The notes under the pieces were generated by a model that saw only the letters and a program-made list of their open reading frames with translations, was not told the origin of the DNA and did no database searches. Below, in pieces: positions 1 through 6,348 of a stretch of 26,178 bases of DNA (position 1 is the stretch's first letter; each line of letters begins with the position of its first letter). This stretch comes from DATEOR01 sp046734455 (GTDB lineage Bacteria; Actinomycetota; Thermoleophilia; Gaiellales; Gaiellaceae): the NCBI GenBank assembly GCA_046734455.1, contig JBKPRJ010000008.1, forward strand, positions 1-26,178, in the 5' to 3' direction. The position numbers and the translations under genes were made by a program.

Positions 1-30
1 CATCGCGGACAGGAGACTTTGAATGTGACG

Positions 31-141
31 GTTGAGCTTGGGCGCCAACCGAGCACCCCAGTCGGATAACGGCGCCCTTGGCCCCTTACCCCAAGGGGCA
101 CGCTTCCGGAAGCCGCATCGCCAGCTTGGCTCTCGGAAGTA
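31..141 (+). ncRNA. Possible structured RNA or 3' UTR, unidentified
   Basis: This gene-free stretch ahead of the first CDS folds into several hairpins when read on the plus strand. GGGCGCC at 40-46 pairs with GGCGCCC at 71-77, enclosing an inner CCGA/TCGG stem (49-52 with 62-65). A 7-bp stem pairs 81-87 with 93-99 around a 5-nt loop, and a small stem pairs 102-105 with 110-113. A strong terminator follows directly. I could not match it to tmRNA, RNase P RNA, SRP RNA, 6S or 5S RNA. It could be the tail of a non-coding RNA or the 3' UTR of a gene whose body lies upstream of the window. Confidence 0.3.
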
Positions 142-185
142 GGTCGGAGGCCCGCCCGCCTGCCCGGGCCTCCGGCCATTTTTTT
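142..185 (+). terminator. Intrinsic (rho-independent) terminator
   Basis: Bases 142-154 pair with 165-177 as a 13-bp GC-rich stem with one T-G wobble and a 10-nt loop. One mismatched base (178) separates the stem from seven consecutive T residues at 179-185. This is the clearest intrinsic terminator in the window. It ends a plus-strand transcript that enters from the left edge, so the downstream ligase gene needs its own promoter. Confidence 0.85.
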
Positions 186-195
186 GCTCGCTCCT

Positions 196-201
196 TAGAG
201 T
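196..201 (+). promoter_or_regulatory. -10 box TAGAGT, leaderless start for the 208 gene
   Basis: TAGAGT fits the actinobacterial -10 pattern TAnnnT and is followed by exactly 6 nt before the GTG at 208. Transcription would therefore begin at or next to the start codon. No Shine-Dalgarno sequence is present. The same CCTTAGAGT block with the same spacing precedes the DNA glycosylase gene at 13240. Confidence 0.6.
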
Positions 202-207
202 CCCCGC

Positions 208-1230
208 GTGATTCCGCGTCACTTCGGTGAGAGCGACCCCTTCACGGTCGGGATCGAGGAGGAGCTCTTCTGTCTCGACGCCGCGACGCTCGTTCCGCGA
301 CCCTTTCCGCGGGAGGCCCTCGACGGTCAGCGGCTCAAGGAGGAGCTCTTCTCCTCGGTCGTCGAGTTGAACACCGGCATCCACGCGACGGCGGCCGAGG
401 CGGTGGCGGAGCTCGCAACGCTGCGGGCGCGCGCGAAGGAGGCCGCCGCGGAGGCCGGTCTCGTGCTCGCCGCCTGCGGCACGTGGCCGACGGCGGTGCC
501 GGAGGAGCAGCCCGTCGGCGAGAGCCCGGCCTACCGGAAGTTCGTCGACTACGCGGGCCCGTCCGCCCGCAGGCAGTACGTCTCGGGCCTGCACGTGCAC
601 GTCGGCATGGAGAGCCCGGAGGCGTGCATGGCTGCCCTCGAGGCGGCTCTCCCCTGGCTGCCGCTCGTGCTCGCGGTCTCGGCGAACTCGCCCTACGTCG
701 CCGGCGAGGACACGAGGCTGCTCTCGGCGCGGGCGGAGATCCTGGCGCTCCTGCCGCGAAGCGGGGCGCCTCCGGTCTTCGCCTCGTACGAGGACTGGGA
801 GCGTTTCGTCGAGCGCCTCGTCGAGCTCGGCCTTGCCGACGAGATCACACGGGTGTGGTGGGACGTGCGTCCGCACCCCCGCTTCGGGACGCTCGAGATT
901 CGCATCGCAGACCAGCCGACCCGGCTGGAGACGACCGCCGAAATTGCGACCCTCCTCCAGGCGATGGCCTCCGGCCTTGTCGCGGAAGGTCCTGCCGACC
1001 GCGGCCTTTACGCACAGAACCGCTGGGCGGGGCTCCGCTTCGGTTGGCAGGCCGAGCTCGTTCATCCGGACGGCTCGCGCCTGGTTTCGGTCACGGATCT
1101 CGTCACGGAGCTTTCCGCGCGCCTCGACGTGGACACCCTCGGGCTCACGGACCAGGGCGGAGAGCAGCTCGCGATCGGCCGCGGCGATGGGCTCGGCACC
1201 CTGTGTCGCCGCCTCGTCGACCTTACGTAA
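208..1230 (+). CDS. Carboxylate-amine ligase, GCS2/YbdK family
   Basis: Predicted cytoplasmic ATP-grasp-like ligase of the glutamate-cysteine ligase 2 family, which joins a glutamate gamma-carboxylate to an amine such as cysteine. The 340-residue length is somewhat short for YbdK-type proteins. Visible signatures are the N-terminal VGIEEELFCL block (about residues 14-23), the HVHVG block near residue 130, the ANSPY block, and the C-terminal LEIRIADQPT stretch that follows RPHPRFGT. The GTG start at 208 is chosen because it lies 6 nt after a TAGAGT -10 box and begins the family's usual N-terminus. Family membership is clear, but the substrate is not: gamma-glutamylcysteine synthesis, an ergothioneine-type step or another amide are all possible. 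Its place ahead of a thiol-stress type sigma factor makes a thiol role attractive, as inference. Confidence 0.85.
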   Translation: MIPRHFGESDPFTVGIEEELFCLDAATLVPRPFPREALDGQRLKEELFSSVVELNTGIHATAAEAVAELATLRARAKEAAAEAGLVLAACGTWPTAVPEEQPVGESPAYRKFVDYAGPSARRQYVSGLHVHVGMESPEACMAALEAALPWLPLVLAVSANSPYVAGEDTRLLSARAEILALLPRSGAPPVFASYEDWERFVERLVELGLADEITRVWWDVRPHPRFGTLEIRIADQPTRLETTAEIATLLQAMASGLVAEGPADRGLYAQNRWAGLRFGWQAELVHPDGSRLVSVTDLVTELSARLDVDTLGLTDQGGEQLAIGRGDGLGTLCRRLVDLT

Positions 1231-1233
1231 GAT
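1228..1233 (+). promoter_or_regulatory. -10 box TAAGAT, leaderless start for the 1240 gene
   Basis: TAAGAT overlaps the TAA stop codon of the preceding ligase gene and is followed by 6 nt before the GTG at 1240. The HMA gene may thus be transcribed on its own as a leaderless message, in addition to read-through from upstream. Confidence 0.5.
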
Positions 1234-1239
1234 CGAAGC

Positions 1240-1461
1240 GTGGCCGTGCAAACCGACACGATTCAGGTGACCGGCGTTCGGTGCGAGCGCTGCGTCATGC
1301 GGCTCGGCGCGTCCCTCGAGGGCCTCGACGGGATCGAGGCCGCCAACGCCAATCTCATGGGCCAGGTCACCCTCGCCTGGGATGACGAGCGACTTGCGCG
1401 GAAGGACATCCTCGAAGCCCTCGAGCGAGGCGGCTTCACCCCGGTCGCCAGCCCGGAATAG
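1240..1461 (+). CDS. Small heavy-metal-associated (HMA) domain protein, CopZ-like
   Basis: A 73-residue protein made of a single HMA fold (beta-alpha-beta-beta-alpha-beta). The metal-binding loop reads GVRCERC, with the two cysteines at positions 15 and 18. Such proteins bind Cu(I) or a similar soft metal in the cytosol and pass it to P-type ATPases or regulators. The usual Met two positions before the first Cys is replaced by Val (GVRC instead of GMxC). No metal ATPase or copper regulator lies within the window, so the partner is unknown. It sits 9 nt after the ligase gene, and its last codons overlap the -35 element of the sigma factor promoter. The function in metal handling is family knowledge; the specific metal is not shown. 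Confidence 0.85.
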   Translation: MAVQTDTIQVTGVRCERCVMRLGASLEGLDGIEAANANLMGQVTLAWDDERLARKDILEALERGGFTPVASPE

Positions 1462-1480
1462 CGGGGATTTTCGATTCGTT
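1455..1480 (+). promoter_or_regulatory. SigR-type (ECF) promoter, GGAAT-N18-CGTT, ahead of the sigma factor operon
   Basis: GGAAT at 1455-1459 and GTT at 1478-1480, preceded by C, are separated by exactly 18 nt. This equals the published SigR/SigH consensus of actinobacteria (GGAAT-N18/19-GTT). It stands about 22 nt upstream of the ATG of a SigR-like sigma factor, the position expected for an autoregulated promoter. The -35 half lies inside the end of the HMA gene. A second, vegetative-like -10 (TACTGT at 1488-1493, 9 nt before the ATG) is also present and could give basal expression. Confidence 0.7.
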
Positions 1481-1502
1481 CAACTGTTACTGTCAGGGCC
1501 GG

Positions 1503-2090
1503 ATGAGCGAAGTCCAGCCCGAGACCGATTCGCGCGGGATCGCGGAAGACGCGCGCGCACGCGTGCGGTTCGAGGAGGAGGTTCTCGGTTTGTCGGATCA
1601 GGTCTATCGCGTCGCTCGACGGCTCGTGTCGACGCGCGAGGAGGCCGAGGATCTCGTCCAGGAGACGTACGCCCGCGCATTCCGGAGCTGGCGCTCCTAC
1701 ACGCCGGGCACGAACCTCCGCGCCTGGCTCTTCCGGATCCTCACGAACCTGAACATCGATCGCGGTCGGCGCGAGCAGCGTTCGCCCTCCACCCAGCCGC
1801 TCGAGGAAGGCGACTACTTCCTCTACAACCGGCTCGAGGCCGACGGCGACTCGGACGACGAGGCCCGGATCGTCGAGCGCCTATCCCAGGACGAGATCGT
1901 CCAGGCGCTCGCCGAGGTTCCGCACGACTTCCGCGACGTGATCGTCCTCGTCGACATCGGCGACTTCACGTACCAGGACGCGGCGCAGATCCTCGACATC
2001 CCGATCGGCACGGTGATGTCGCGCCTGCACCGGGGGAGAAGGATTCTCAAGAAGGAGCTCGCAGAAGCTAGTGTGGGGGATAGCGGCTGA
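1503..2090 (+). CDS. ECF RNA polymerase sigma factor, SigR/SigH-like (ECF12 type)
   Basis: A 195-residue sigma-70 family factor with only regions 2 and 4. Region 2 covers about residues 25-95 and includes the EDLVQETYARAF block and the WLFRILTNLNID helix. Region 4 covers about residues 130-190 with the helix-turn-helix DAAQILDIPIGTVMSRLHRG. The acidic linker between them (DYFLYNRLEADGDSDDE) resembles SigR-like factors. The partner is the next gene, a cysteine/histidine zinc anti-sigma that overlaps the stop codon (TGATG). In known relatives the pair responds to thiol oxidation: the anti-sigma loses zinc, the sigma is released and activates thioredoxin, thiol and repair genes. The SigR-like promoter in front supports autoregulation. 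Assignment to the SigR group rests on partner type and promoter; the exact regulon is unknown. Confidence 0.85.
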   Translation: MSEVQPETDSRGIAEDARARVRFEEEVLGLSDQVYRVARRLVSTREEAEDLVQETYARAFRSWRSYTPGTNLRAWLFRILTNLNIDRGRREQRSPSTQPLEEGDYFLYNRLEADGDSDDEARIVERLSQDEIVQALAEVPHDFRDVIVLVDIGDFTYQDAAQILDIPIGTVMSRLHRGRRILKKELAEASVGDSG

Positions 2091-2329
2091 TGGTCTACAT
2101 GGGTCCCGATCCATGCGCGAAGTGCGAGGAGATGCTCCAGCCTTTCCTCGACCGTGAGCTCTCCGAGGACGAATACGCGATCGCCGAGGCGCATCTCGAC
2201 GAGTGCGGCTACTGCCGCAAGCGGTACAAGTTCGAGGAGACGCTCAGGCGCTACGTTCGCCAGGCGGTCGTCGAGGAGATGCCGCCGGAGCTGAAGCAGA
2301 AGCTCGCGGCGCTCCGCACCCCGCTTTAG
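2090..2329 (+). CDS. Zinc-binding anti-sigma factor, RsrA-like
   Basis: A 79-residue protein with the ZAS signature HxxxCxxC (His35, Cys39, Cys42) plus an N-terminal CxxC (Cys9, Cys12), as in RsrA/RshA. These residues hold zinc, and oxidation to disulfides releases the bound sigma factor. The start ATG at 2090 overlaps the sigma stop codon by one base (TGATG), so translation is coupled and the pair is made in matched amounts; a second in-frame ATG at 2099 is less likely. The C-terminal helix (EEMPPELKQKLAAL) could contact the sigma factor. No membrane segment is present, so it acts in the cytosol. Its TAG stop overlaps the TAA stop of the convergent gene by two bases within the four-base span 2326-2329. 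Confidence 0.85.
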   Translation: MVYMGPDPCAKCEEMLQPFLDRELSEDEYAIAEAHLDECGYCRKRYKFEETLRRYVRQAVVEEMPPELKQKLAALRTPL

Positions 2330-2994
2330 CCTCCGACGATCACCACGAGGCGCTTGGGATTGTCGCCGCCGGGCAAGGCGGCGGTGCCGACGCCGAGCTC
2401 CTTGGCGAGCCGCGCGGCGATCTCCTGGCCGCCCGGCGCGTAGTACACGACCGTCTTCGTGTAGTCGTCGCGCTTGGCGTTCCCGACGTTGCGAATCTGG
2501 TAGGCGAGGCCCGCGACCCTGTTCGCCATGCTCGCGGCGGCGTTCCCGGCGCCGGTGCCGTTGTAGACGTCCACCTGGATCTCCCAGGGCTCGGGCAGAG
2601 CCTGGGTGGGGGCGGCCGGCGTCTGGCTCGCGGCCGCCGGAGTCGCCGAGGCCTGCGGGTCGCCGCGAAGCTCGGGGCGGAAGCCGAACCAGGCGAGCAT
2701 GCCCAGTGCGGCCAGGAAGGCGAAGATCGCCATCGTCCTGCGGAGAGACCATGGATCGATGAGCCGGCTCGTGACCGGCAGGCCGGCGATCTGCCTCGCC
2801 TCGCGCTCCGAGATCCCGAGCGCGGTCGCGTAGACCAGCGCCGCGGCGAGGGCGTCCGCGTTCGAGCCGAACCGGTACATGCAGTTCTCCTCGAGCGACT
2901 TCACCTGGTCGATCTCCATGCGGGCGCGCGCGGCAGCCTCCTCGACGGTAAGGCGTCGGCGGAGGCGGGCGGCTCCAAGGGGAGAGACGGCCAT
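2326..2994 (-). CDS. Membrane protein with N-terminal RodZ-like HTH and C-terminal LytR_C domain
   Basis: A 222-residue protein with four recognisable parts: a helix-turn-helix of the XRE/RodZ type (about 7-70), a single membrane helix (about 88-104), a Pro/Ala-rich linker (about 111-134) and a LytR C-terminal type domain (about 138-222, starting at VDVYNGTGAG). The predicted topology places the HTH in the cytosol and the LytR_C domain outside. RodZ-type HTH domains contact MreB rather than DNA, and LytR_C domains accompany cell-wall polymer ligases, so a cell-envelope role is inferred. The start is uncertain: ATG at 2994 gives a sensible N-terminus, and an in-frame TTG at 3015 would add seven residues. 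It is last in a minus-strand group, 73 nt after the previous gene. Confidence 0.7.
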   Translation of the reverse strand: MAVSPLGAARLRRRLTVEEAAARARMEIDQVKSLEENCMYRFGSNADALAAALVYATALGISEREARQIAGLPVTSRLIDPWSLRRTMAIFAFLAALGMLAWFGFRPELRGDPQASATPAAASQTPAAPTQALPEPWEIQVDVYNGTGAGNAAASMANRVAGLAYQIRNVGNAKRDDYTKTVVYYAPGGQEIAARLAKELGVGTAALPGGDNPKRLVVIVGG

Positions 2995-3067
2995 CGAAAG
3001 CTCAGAGTTCGTCAAAAACCGCGTTCAACCCGTACACCATCGGCCTTCCGCCGGATGGTCTTGAGCG

Positions 3068-3559
3068 TCAGCAGGAGTCGCCCTCGCGCCCGTAGGCGGA
3101 GAGCGTGTACACCGGCTGGGCGAGGTCGGCCACCATGCCCGCGGTTCCGAGGATCAGACACTGCTCGTCCCGTGAGAACGTGACGCGGTAGGAGCGTTCG
3201 GTGGTGGTGCCTGCCGCGCCCGCGAGCGACCGCTCGATCTCGGGCGACCAATCGGGCCGGAGGCGGCCGACGTAATGGTTCACGATCTCGAGCTGGTCGG
3301 TGCCGTCGGGAGGTGCGTAGGCGACCGTCGTCACGACTCCCTTCGGCACGGGGACAGCGGATTCGGCCCCGGAGAAGGTCTCGCTGTTCCGCCCGACCTC
3401 CCTGGACCCCGGATAGGCGCCCGCGTCCGCGAGCACCTGCTCGTTCTCGTCGACTGCGCCGGAATCGAGCCCACGCGTGTAGGCGTAGATCACCCCTCCC
3501 GCGAAGAGGAGAAGCGCGACTGCCGGGATGGCGATCGCGGGCCGGAGAAGCCGCCTCAT
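3068..3559 (-). CDS. Membrane-anchored protein of unknown function
   Basis: A 163-residue protein with one N-terminal membrane helix (about residues 7-27, after MRRLLRP) and a soluble, presumably extracytoplasmic domain. I do not recognise the family. The domain contains PKGVVTTVAY, EIVNHYVGRLRPDW and RVTFSRDEQCLIL, which look like an alternating alpha/beta fold, and it has two cysteines (in DEQCL and at the very C-terminus, DSC) that could form a disulfide. The start ATG at 3559 overlaps the stop of the upstream nucleotidyltransferase gene (ATGA), so the two are translationally coupled. The pairing with a LytR_C protein downstream hints at an envelope role, without direct support. Confidence 0.65.
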   Translation of the reverse strand: MRRLLRPAIAIPAVALLLFAGGVIYAYTRGLDSGAVDENEQVLADAGAYPGSREVGRNSETFSGAESAVPVPKGVVTTVAYAPPDGTDQLEIVNHYVGRLRPDWSPEIERSLAGAAGTTTERSYRVTFSRDEQCLILGTAGMVADLAQPVYTLSAYGREGDSC

Positions 3560-4056
3560 GCGAGATCCTCCGGGGAGTCGACGTCGCCGGGCGCGCCGAG
3601 GTCGTCGCACGGAACGAGGGCCGCCGGCAGGGCGCGCATGCCTTCGTCGGGCACCGACTCCCATGCGTCCCGGCCGATGACGACGGGGTGGCCTCGGTTG
3701 CCGTCGTAGCTGGCCGCGACGACCTCGCCCTCGCCATCTCGCCAGGCTGCGACGACTCGCTCCACCGCGGCAGGGGCGAGGTTCGGCCCGTCGGCGAGGC
3801 AGACGACCGCGGCCTTGGTCTCGGCCGAAAGCGCCGAGAGGCCGCAACGCAGGGAGGCGCCGGGCCCGCGTCCCCACTCCGGGCAATCGACCAGGCGGGC
3901 TCCGCCAGGATCCAGCTCGTGCGCGCCCGCGACGACGACGACGTCCTGGAGCGAGGTTTGGGCCAGCCGCTCGAGGACGCGGGGCAGCAGGAGGCGCTGT
4001 TTCGGCTCGCCGAACCGGCTCGCGGCGCCGGCGGCCAGGACGACCGCGGCGATCAC
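3556..4056 (-). CDS. MobA/MocA-like NTP transferase
   Basis: A 166-residue nucleotidyltransferase of the MobA-like GT-A fold. The N-terminal VVLAAGAASRFGEPKQ motif (about residues 5-20) binds the nucleotide, ADGPNL occupies the usual metal-binding Asp position, and GHPVVI is the typical late motif. Relatives attach CMP or GMP to molybdopterin (MocA, MobA). At 166 residues it is shorter than MocA (around 190-200). No molybdoenzyme or Moco gene is nearby, so the substrate is open. The GTG start overlaps the stop of the amidohydrolase (GTGA) and its own stop overlaps the next start (ATGA), showing that the three genes are read as one message. Confidence 0.75.
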   Translation of the reverse strand: MIAAVVLAAGAASRFGEPKQRLLLPRVLERLAQTSLQDVVVVAGAHELDPGGARLVDCPEWGRGPGASLRCGLSALSAETKAAVVCLADGPNLAPAAVERVVAAWRDGEGEVVAASYDGNRGHPVVIGRDAWESVPDEGMRALPAALVPCDDLGAPGDVDSPEDLA

Positions 4057-5207
4057 TCCGTCGTGGTGGTGACGGCGAGGATGTCCGCGAGGTGCACGAG
4101 CCGGAAGGTGTAGCGGCCGGCCTCGAGTCGCCTCGTCTCGTCCTCGACGTCAGGCAGCGCGCTCCAGAGCTCCTGCGCGCTTGCGATCAGCTCGGCGATC
4201 CGCTCCCGCTCCTCGACGAAGCCGTCGCGCTCGGCGCAGGTGTTCAGCGCGAGGCCGAGGACGCCGATCGTGTCGCGCTGCCGGGTCCAGAGGAGCGGGG
4301 TCGCCATCGCGAGGTAGTGGTGGATCCGCGCGAACGTGATCGGCTGGACGATGTTTCTCCGTCCCGTCGGCGGCGTGCGCTGCGCAGGCGGCTTTCCGTC
4401 CGCGATTGCGGCCGCCGAGCGCCCGAGCAGGTCGCGGATCTGCTCCTCGGAGAGGCCGGCGAGCTGCGCGGTGCGCAGGGCGATGAACAGTGAGCCTGGC
4501 TGCTGGCCGTAGGGGTAGTCCGACGCGTAGAGGGCCTGCTCGGGCGAGATTCGGTGGAACATGTCGAGGAGGTCGAGCGGGCTCCACACCGAGGTGTCGA
4601 AGAAGACGCCGGGGTGGCCGCCGAACTCCTCGGAGAGGCGCGCGAGGTCGGCGATGCCGGCGTGGGCGATGATCAGCTGCGCCTCGGGGTACGTGTCGAC
4701 GAGAAGGCGGAGGTGCTCGGCGATCGGGGGCAGCCCCCGGCCGCCGTGGATGAGGATCGGGACGCGGCGCTCGGCCGCGAGCGCGAACACCGGCGCAAGG
4801 CGCTCGTCGTCGAGTCGGAAGGCCTGCGCGCGCGGATGGAGCTTGATGCCGCGTGCCCCCGCCGCGAGTGCACGCGTTGCCTCCTCGAGCGGCTGTTCGG
4901 TGAGGTCGAGGCGGGCGAACGGCACGAGCACGCCGCCCGAGTTCGCCGCTGCCTCGAGCGTCCGGTCGTTCGCGGCGCGGAACGCGGGCTCGCGGTCGGG
5001 CTCGTCCAGGCAGAAGGCGAACGCGCGCGTGACGCCGTCCTTCGCGAGGAAGGCGAGCACGTCGTCCAGCGTGGAGACGAAGCCGTCGATGTCGCGGCCG
5101 ACGTGCACGTGGGCGTCGAAGATCTCGGCACCCTCCGGAAGCAGCGCGGCGACTTCGTCGTCGTACATCGCGACGAGCCTTTGTGCGCGTTCCAAAGCGT
5201 CCTGCAC
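4053..5207 (-). CDS. Amidohydrolase (Amidohydro_2 type) with extra C-terminal domain
   Basis: A 384-residue TIM-barrel metal-dependent hydrolase. Metal ligands are visible as FDAHVHVG (about 30-37), the KLHP strand, HAG in IIAHAGI and SDYPYG near the end of the barrel. Relatives hydrolyse or decarboxylate small cyclic and aromatic carboxylates. The barrel ends near residue 285, and about 95 further residues (from IVQPITFARIHHYL to the end) form a helical extension that I do not recognise. The GTG start lies 9 nt after a TAGATT -10 box and faces the M24 peptidase gene. It heads an operon with the MocA-like and membrane proteins. The substrate cannot be inferred. Confidence 0.75.
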   Translation of the reverse strand: MQDALERAQRLVAMYDDEVAALLPEGAEIFDAHVHVGRDIDGFVSTLDDVLAFLAKDGVTRAFAFCLDEPDREPAFRAANDRTLEAAANSGGVLVPFARLDLTEQPLEEATRALAAGARGIKLHPRAQAFRLDDERLAPVFALAAERRVPILIHGGRGLPPIAEHLRLLVDTYPEAQLIIAHAGIADLARLSEEFGGHPGVFFDTSVWSPLDLLDMFHRISPEQALYASDYPYGQQPGSLFIALRTAQLAGLSEEQIRDLLGRSAAAIADGKPPAQRTPPTGRRNIVQPITFARIHHYLAMATPLLWTRQRDTIGVLGLALNTCAERDGFVEERERIAELIASAQELWSALPDVEDETRRLEAGRYTFRLVHLADILAVTTTTE

Positions 5208-5216
5208 TGCGTTTGG

Positions 5217-5222
5217 AATCTA
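5217..5222 (-). promoter_or_regulatory. -10 box TAGATT for the amidohydrolase operon
   Basis: Read on the minus strand, TAGATT is followed by 9 nt before the GTG at 5207, with no Shine-Dalgarno sequence. It is part of a compact divergent promoter region (5208-5244) shared with the M24 peptidase gene. Confidence 0.5.
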
Positions 5223-5229
5223 CCCCAGC

Positions 5230-5235
5230 TAGGCT
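5230..5235 (+). promoter_or_regulatory. -10 box TAGGCT for the M24 peptidase gene
   Basis: TAGGCT is followed by 9 nt before the GTG at 5245 and no ribosome binding site is seen, giving a message with a leader of at most a few bases. It lies 7 bp from the opposing -10 box of the amidohydrolase operon. Confidence 0.5.
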
Positions 5236-5244
5236 TAATGGACC

Positions 5245-6348
5245 GTGCCTGACCTGCTCATGTTCGCGGACACGATCCGTTCGCCCGAGCTTCGCCATGA
5301 GGTCCCGGTGCCAATCCCGGATGCGTTCATCTACGCGGAGAAGGACGGCGACCGCTACGTCTTCGTCGGCTCGCTCGAGATCCCGCGAATCCAGGGAATC
5401 GACAGCATCGTCACCGTCCCGCTCGAGGAGCTCGGAATCGACGAGCTCTACTCACGCGGCCTCCCGTGGTACGAGGCCGAGCGCGAGCTCGTGCTGCGCG
5501 CGTGCCGGAAGATCAGCCTCGAAGACGCCGTCACGCCGCGCGCGTTCCCCCTCGATGCCGCCGATCACCTGCGGGCAAATGGGATCTCCCTCAAGGCTCA
5601 TGGTGAGGTGTTCGACGAGCGCCGCCGCGTGAAGAATCCGGCCGAGCTCGAGGGCATCCGCCGCGCCCAGGCCGCGGCGCAGAACGCGATGGGGAAGATT
5701 CGAGACCGGCTCGGCGAGGGCGGCGACATTACCTGCGAGGACTTGCAGGCGATCGCGCTTCGCTCCTTCAGCGAGGACGGCGTGATCGCGCCGGACATGG
5801 TCATCGTCTCGCACGGCGAGCAGACTGCGATCGGGCACGAGCCCGGGCACGGGCCGATCGCCGAAGGCGAAGCGGTCATCGCCGACCTCTATCCGCAGGA
5901 TCCGGTCTCCGGCTGCTACGCGGACATGACGCGCACGTTCTGCATCGGCGAGCCGCCGGAGGAGCTCGTGCGGTATCACGCGCTCGTCAAGGAGGCGCTC
6001 GACCGTGTCTGTGAGGCCGTCCGCCCCGGGATCACGGGGAAGGAGCTGCATCGGATGACGTGTGAGCTCTTCCAGGAGCACGGCTTCCCAACGCAGCTGA
6101 CCAAGGATCCGGACAAGCCGCTCGAGGACGGGTTCTTCCACAGCCTTGGTCACGGCGTCGGTCTCGAGGTGCACGAGCTTCCGAGCCTTGGGCGCCTGGG
6201 CACCGAGCTCGTCGCCGGCGACGTCCTCGCCGTCGAGCCGGGTCTCTACCGCAAGGGCTTCGGTGGCTGCCGGCTCGAGGACCTCGTGCTCGTCACCGAG
6301 GACGGCGGCGAGGTCCTGACCGACTTTCCGTACGAACTAGCCGTCTAG
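5245..6348 (+). CDS. M24 family peptidase, Xaa-Pro aminopeptidase-like
   Basis: A 367-residue metallopeptidase with a creatinase-like N-terminal domain (about 1-150) and a pita-bread catalytic domain (about 150-367). Metal ligand motifs are present in order: Asp residues in the IADLYPQD and CYADMTRTF segments, His in HSLGHGVGLEVHE, Glu in AVEPGLY and Glu in RLEDLVLV. The family removes N-terminal residues before proline or cleaves related dipeptides in the cytosol. The GTG start is set by the TAGGCT -10 box 9 nt upstream. Its TAG stop shares a CTAG with the stop of the convergent M16 gene. Dipeptidase activity is an alternative within the family. Confidence 0.85.
   Translation: MPDLLMFADTIRSPELRHEVPVPIPDAFIYAEKDGDRYVFVGSLEIPRIQGIDSIVTVPLEELGIDELYSRGLPWYEAERELVLRACRKISLEDAVTPRAFPLDAADHLRANGISLKAHGEVFDERRRVKNPAELEGIRRAQAAAQNAMGKIRDRLGEGGDITCEDLQAIALRSFSEDGVIAPDMVIVSHGEQTAIGHEPGHGPIAEGEAVIADLYPQDPVSGCYADMTRTFCIGEPPEELVRYHALVKEALDRVCEAVRPGITGKELHRMTCELFQEHGFPTQLTKDPDKPLEDGFFHSLGHGVGLEVHELPSLGRLGTELVAGDVLAVEPGLYRKGFGGCRLEDLVLVTEDGGEVLTDFPYELAV

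Noticed and set aside
130..146. Resemblance of the sequence around AGTAGGTCG to the 3' part of 5S rRNA
   Set aside because: The rest of the 5S consensus is missing in the preceding 120 bases, so the match is local and fortuitous.
5215..5240. GGAAT in the divergent region at 5215 as a second SigR-type promoter
   Set aside because: No GTT occurs 17-19 nt downstream; the -10 boxes explain the region better.
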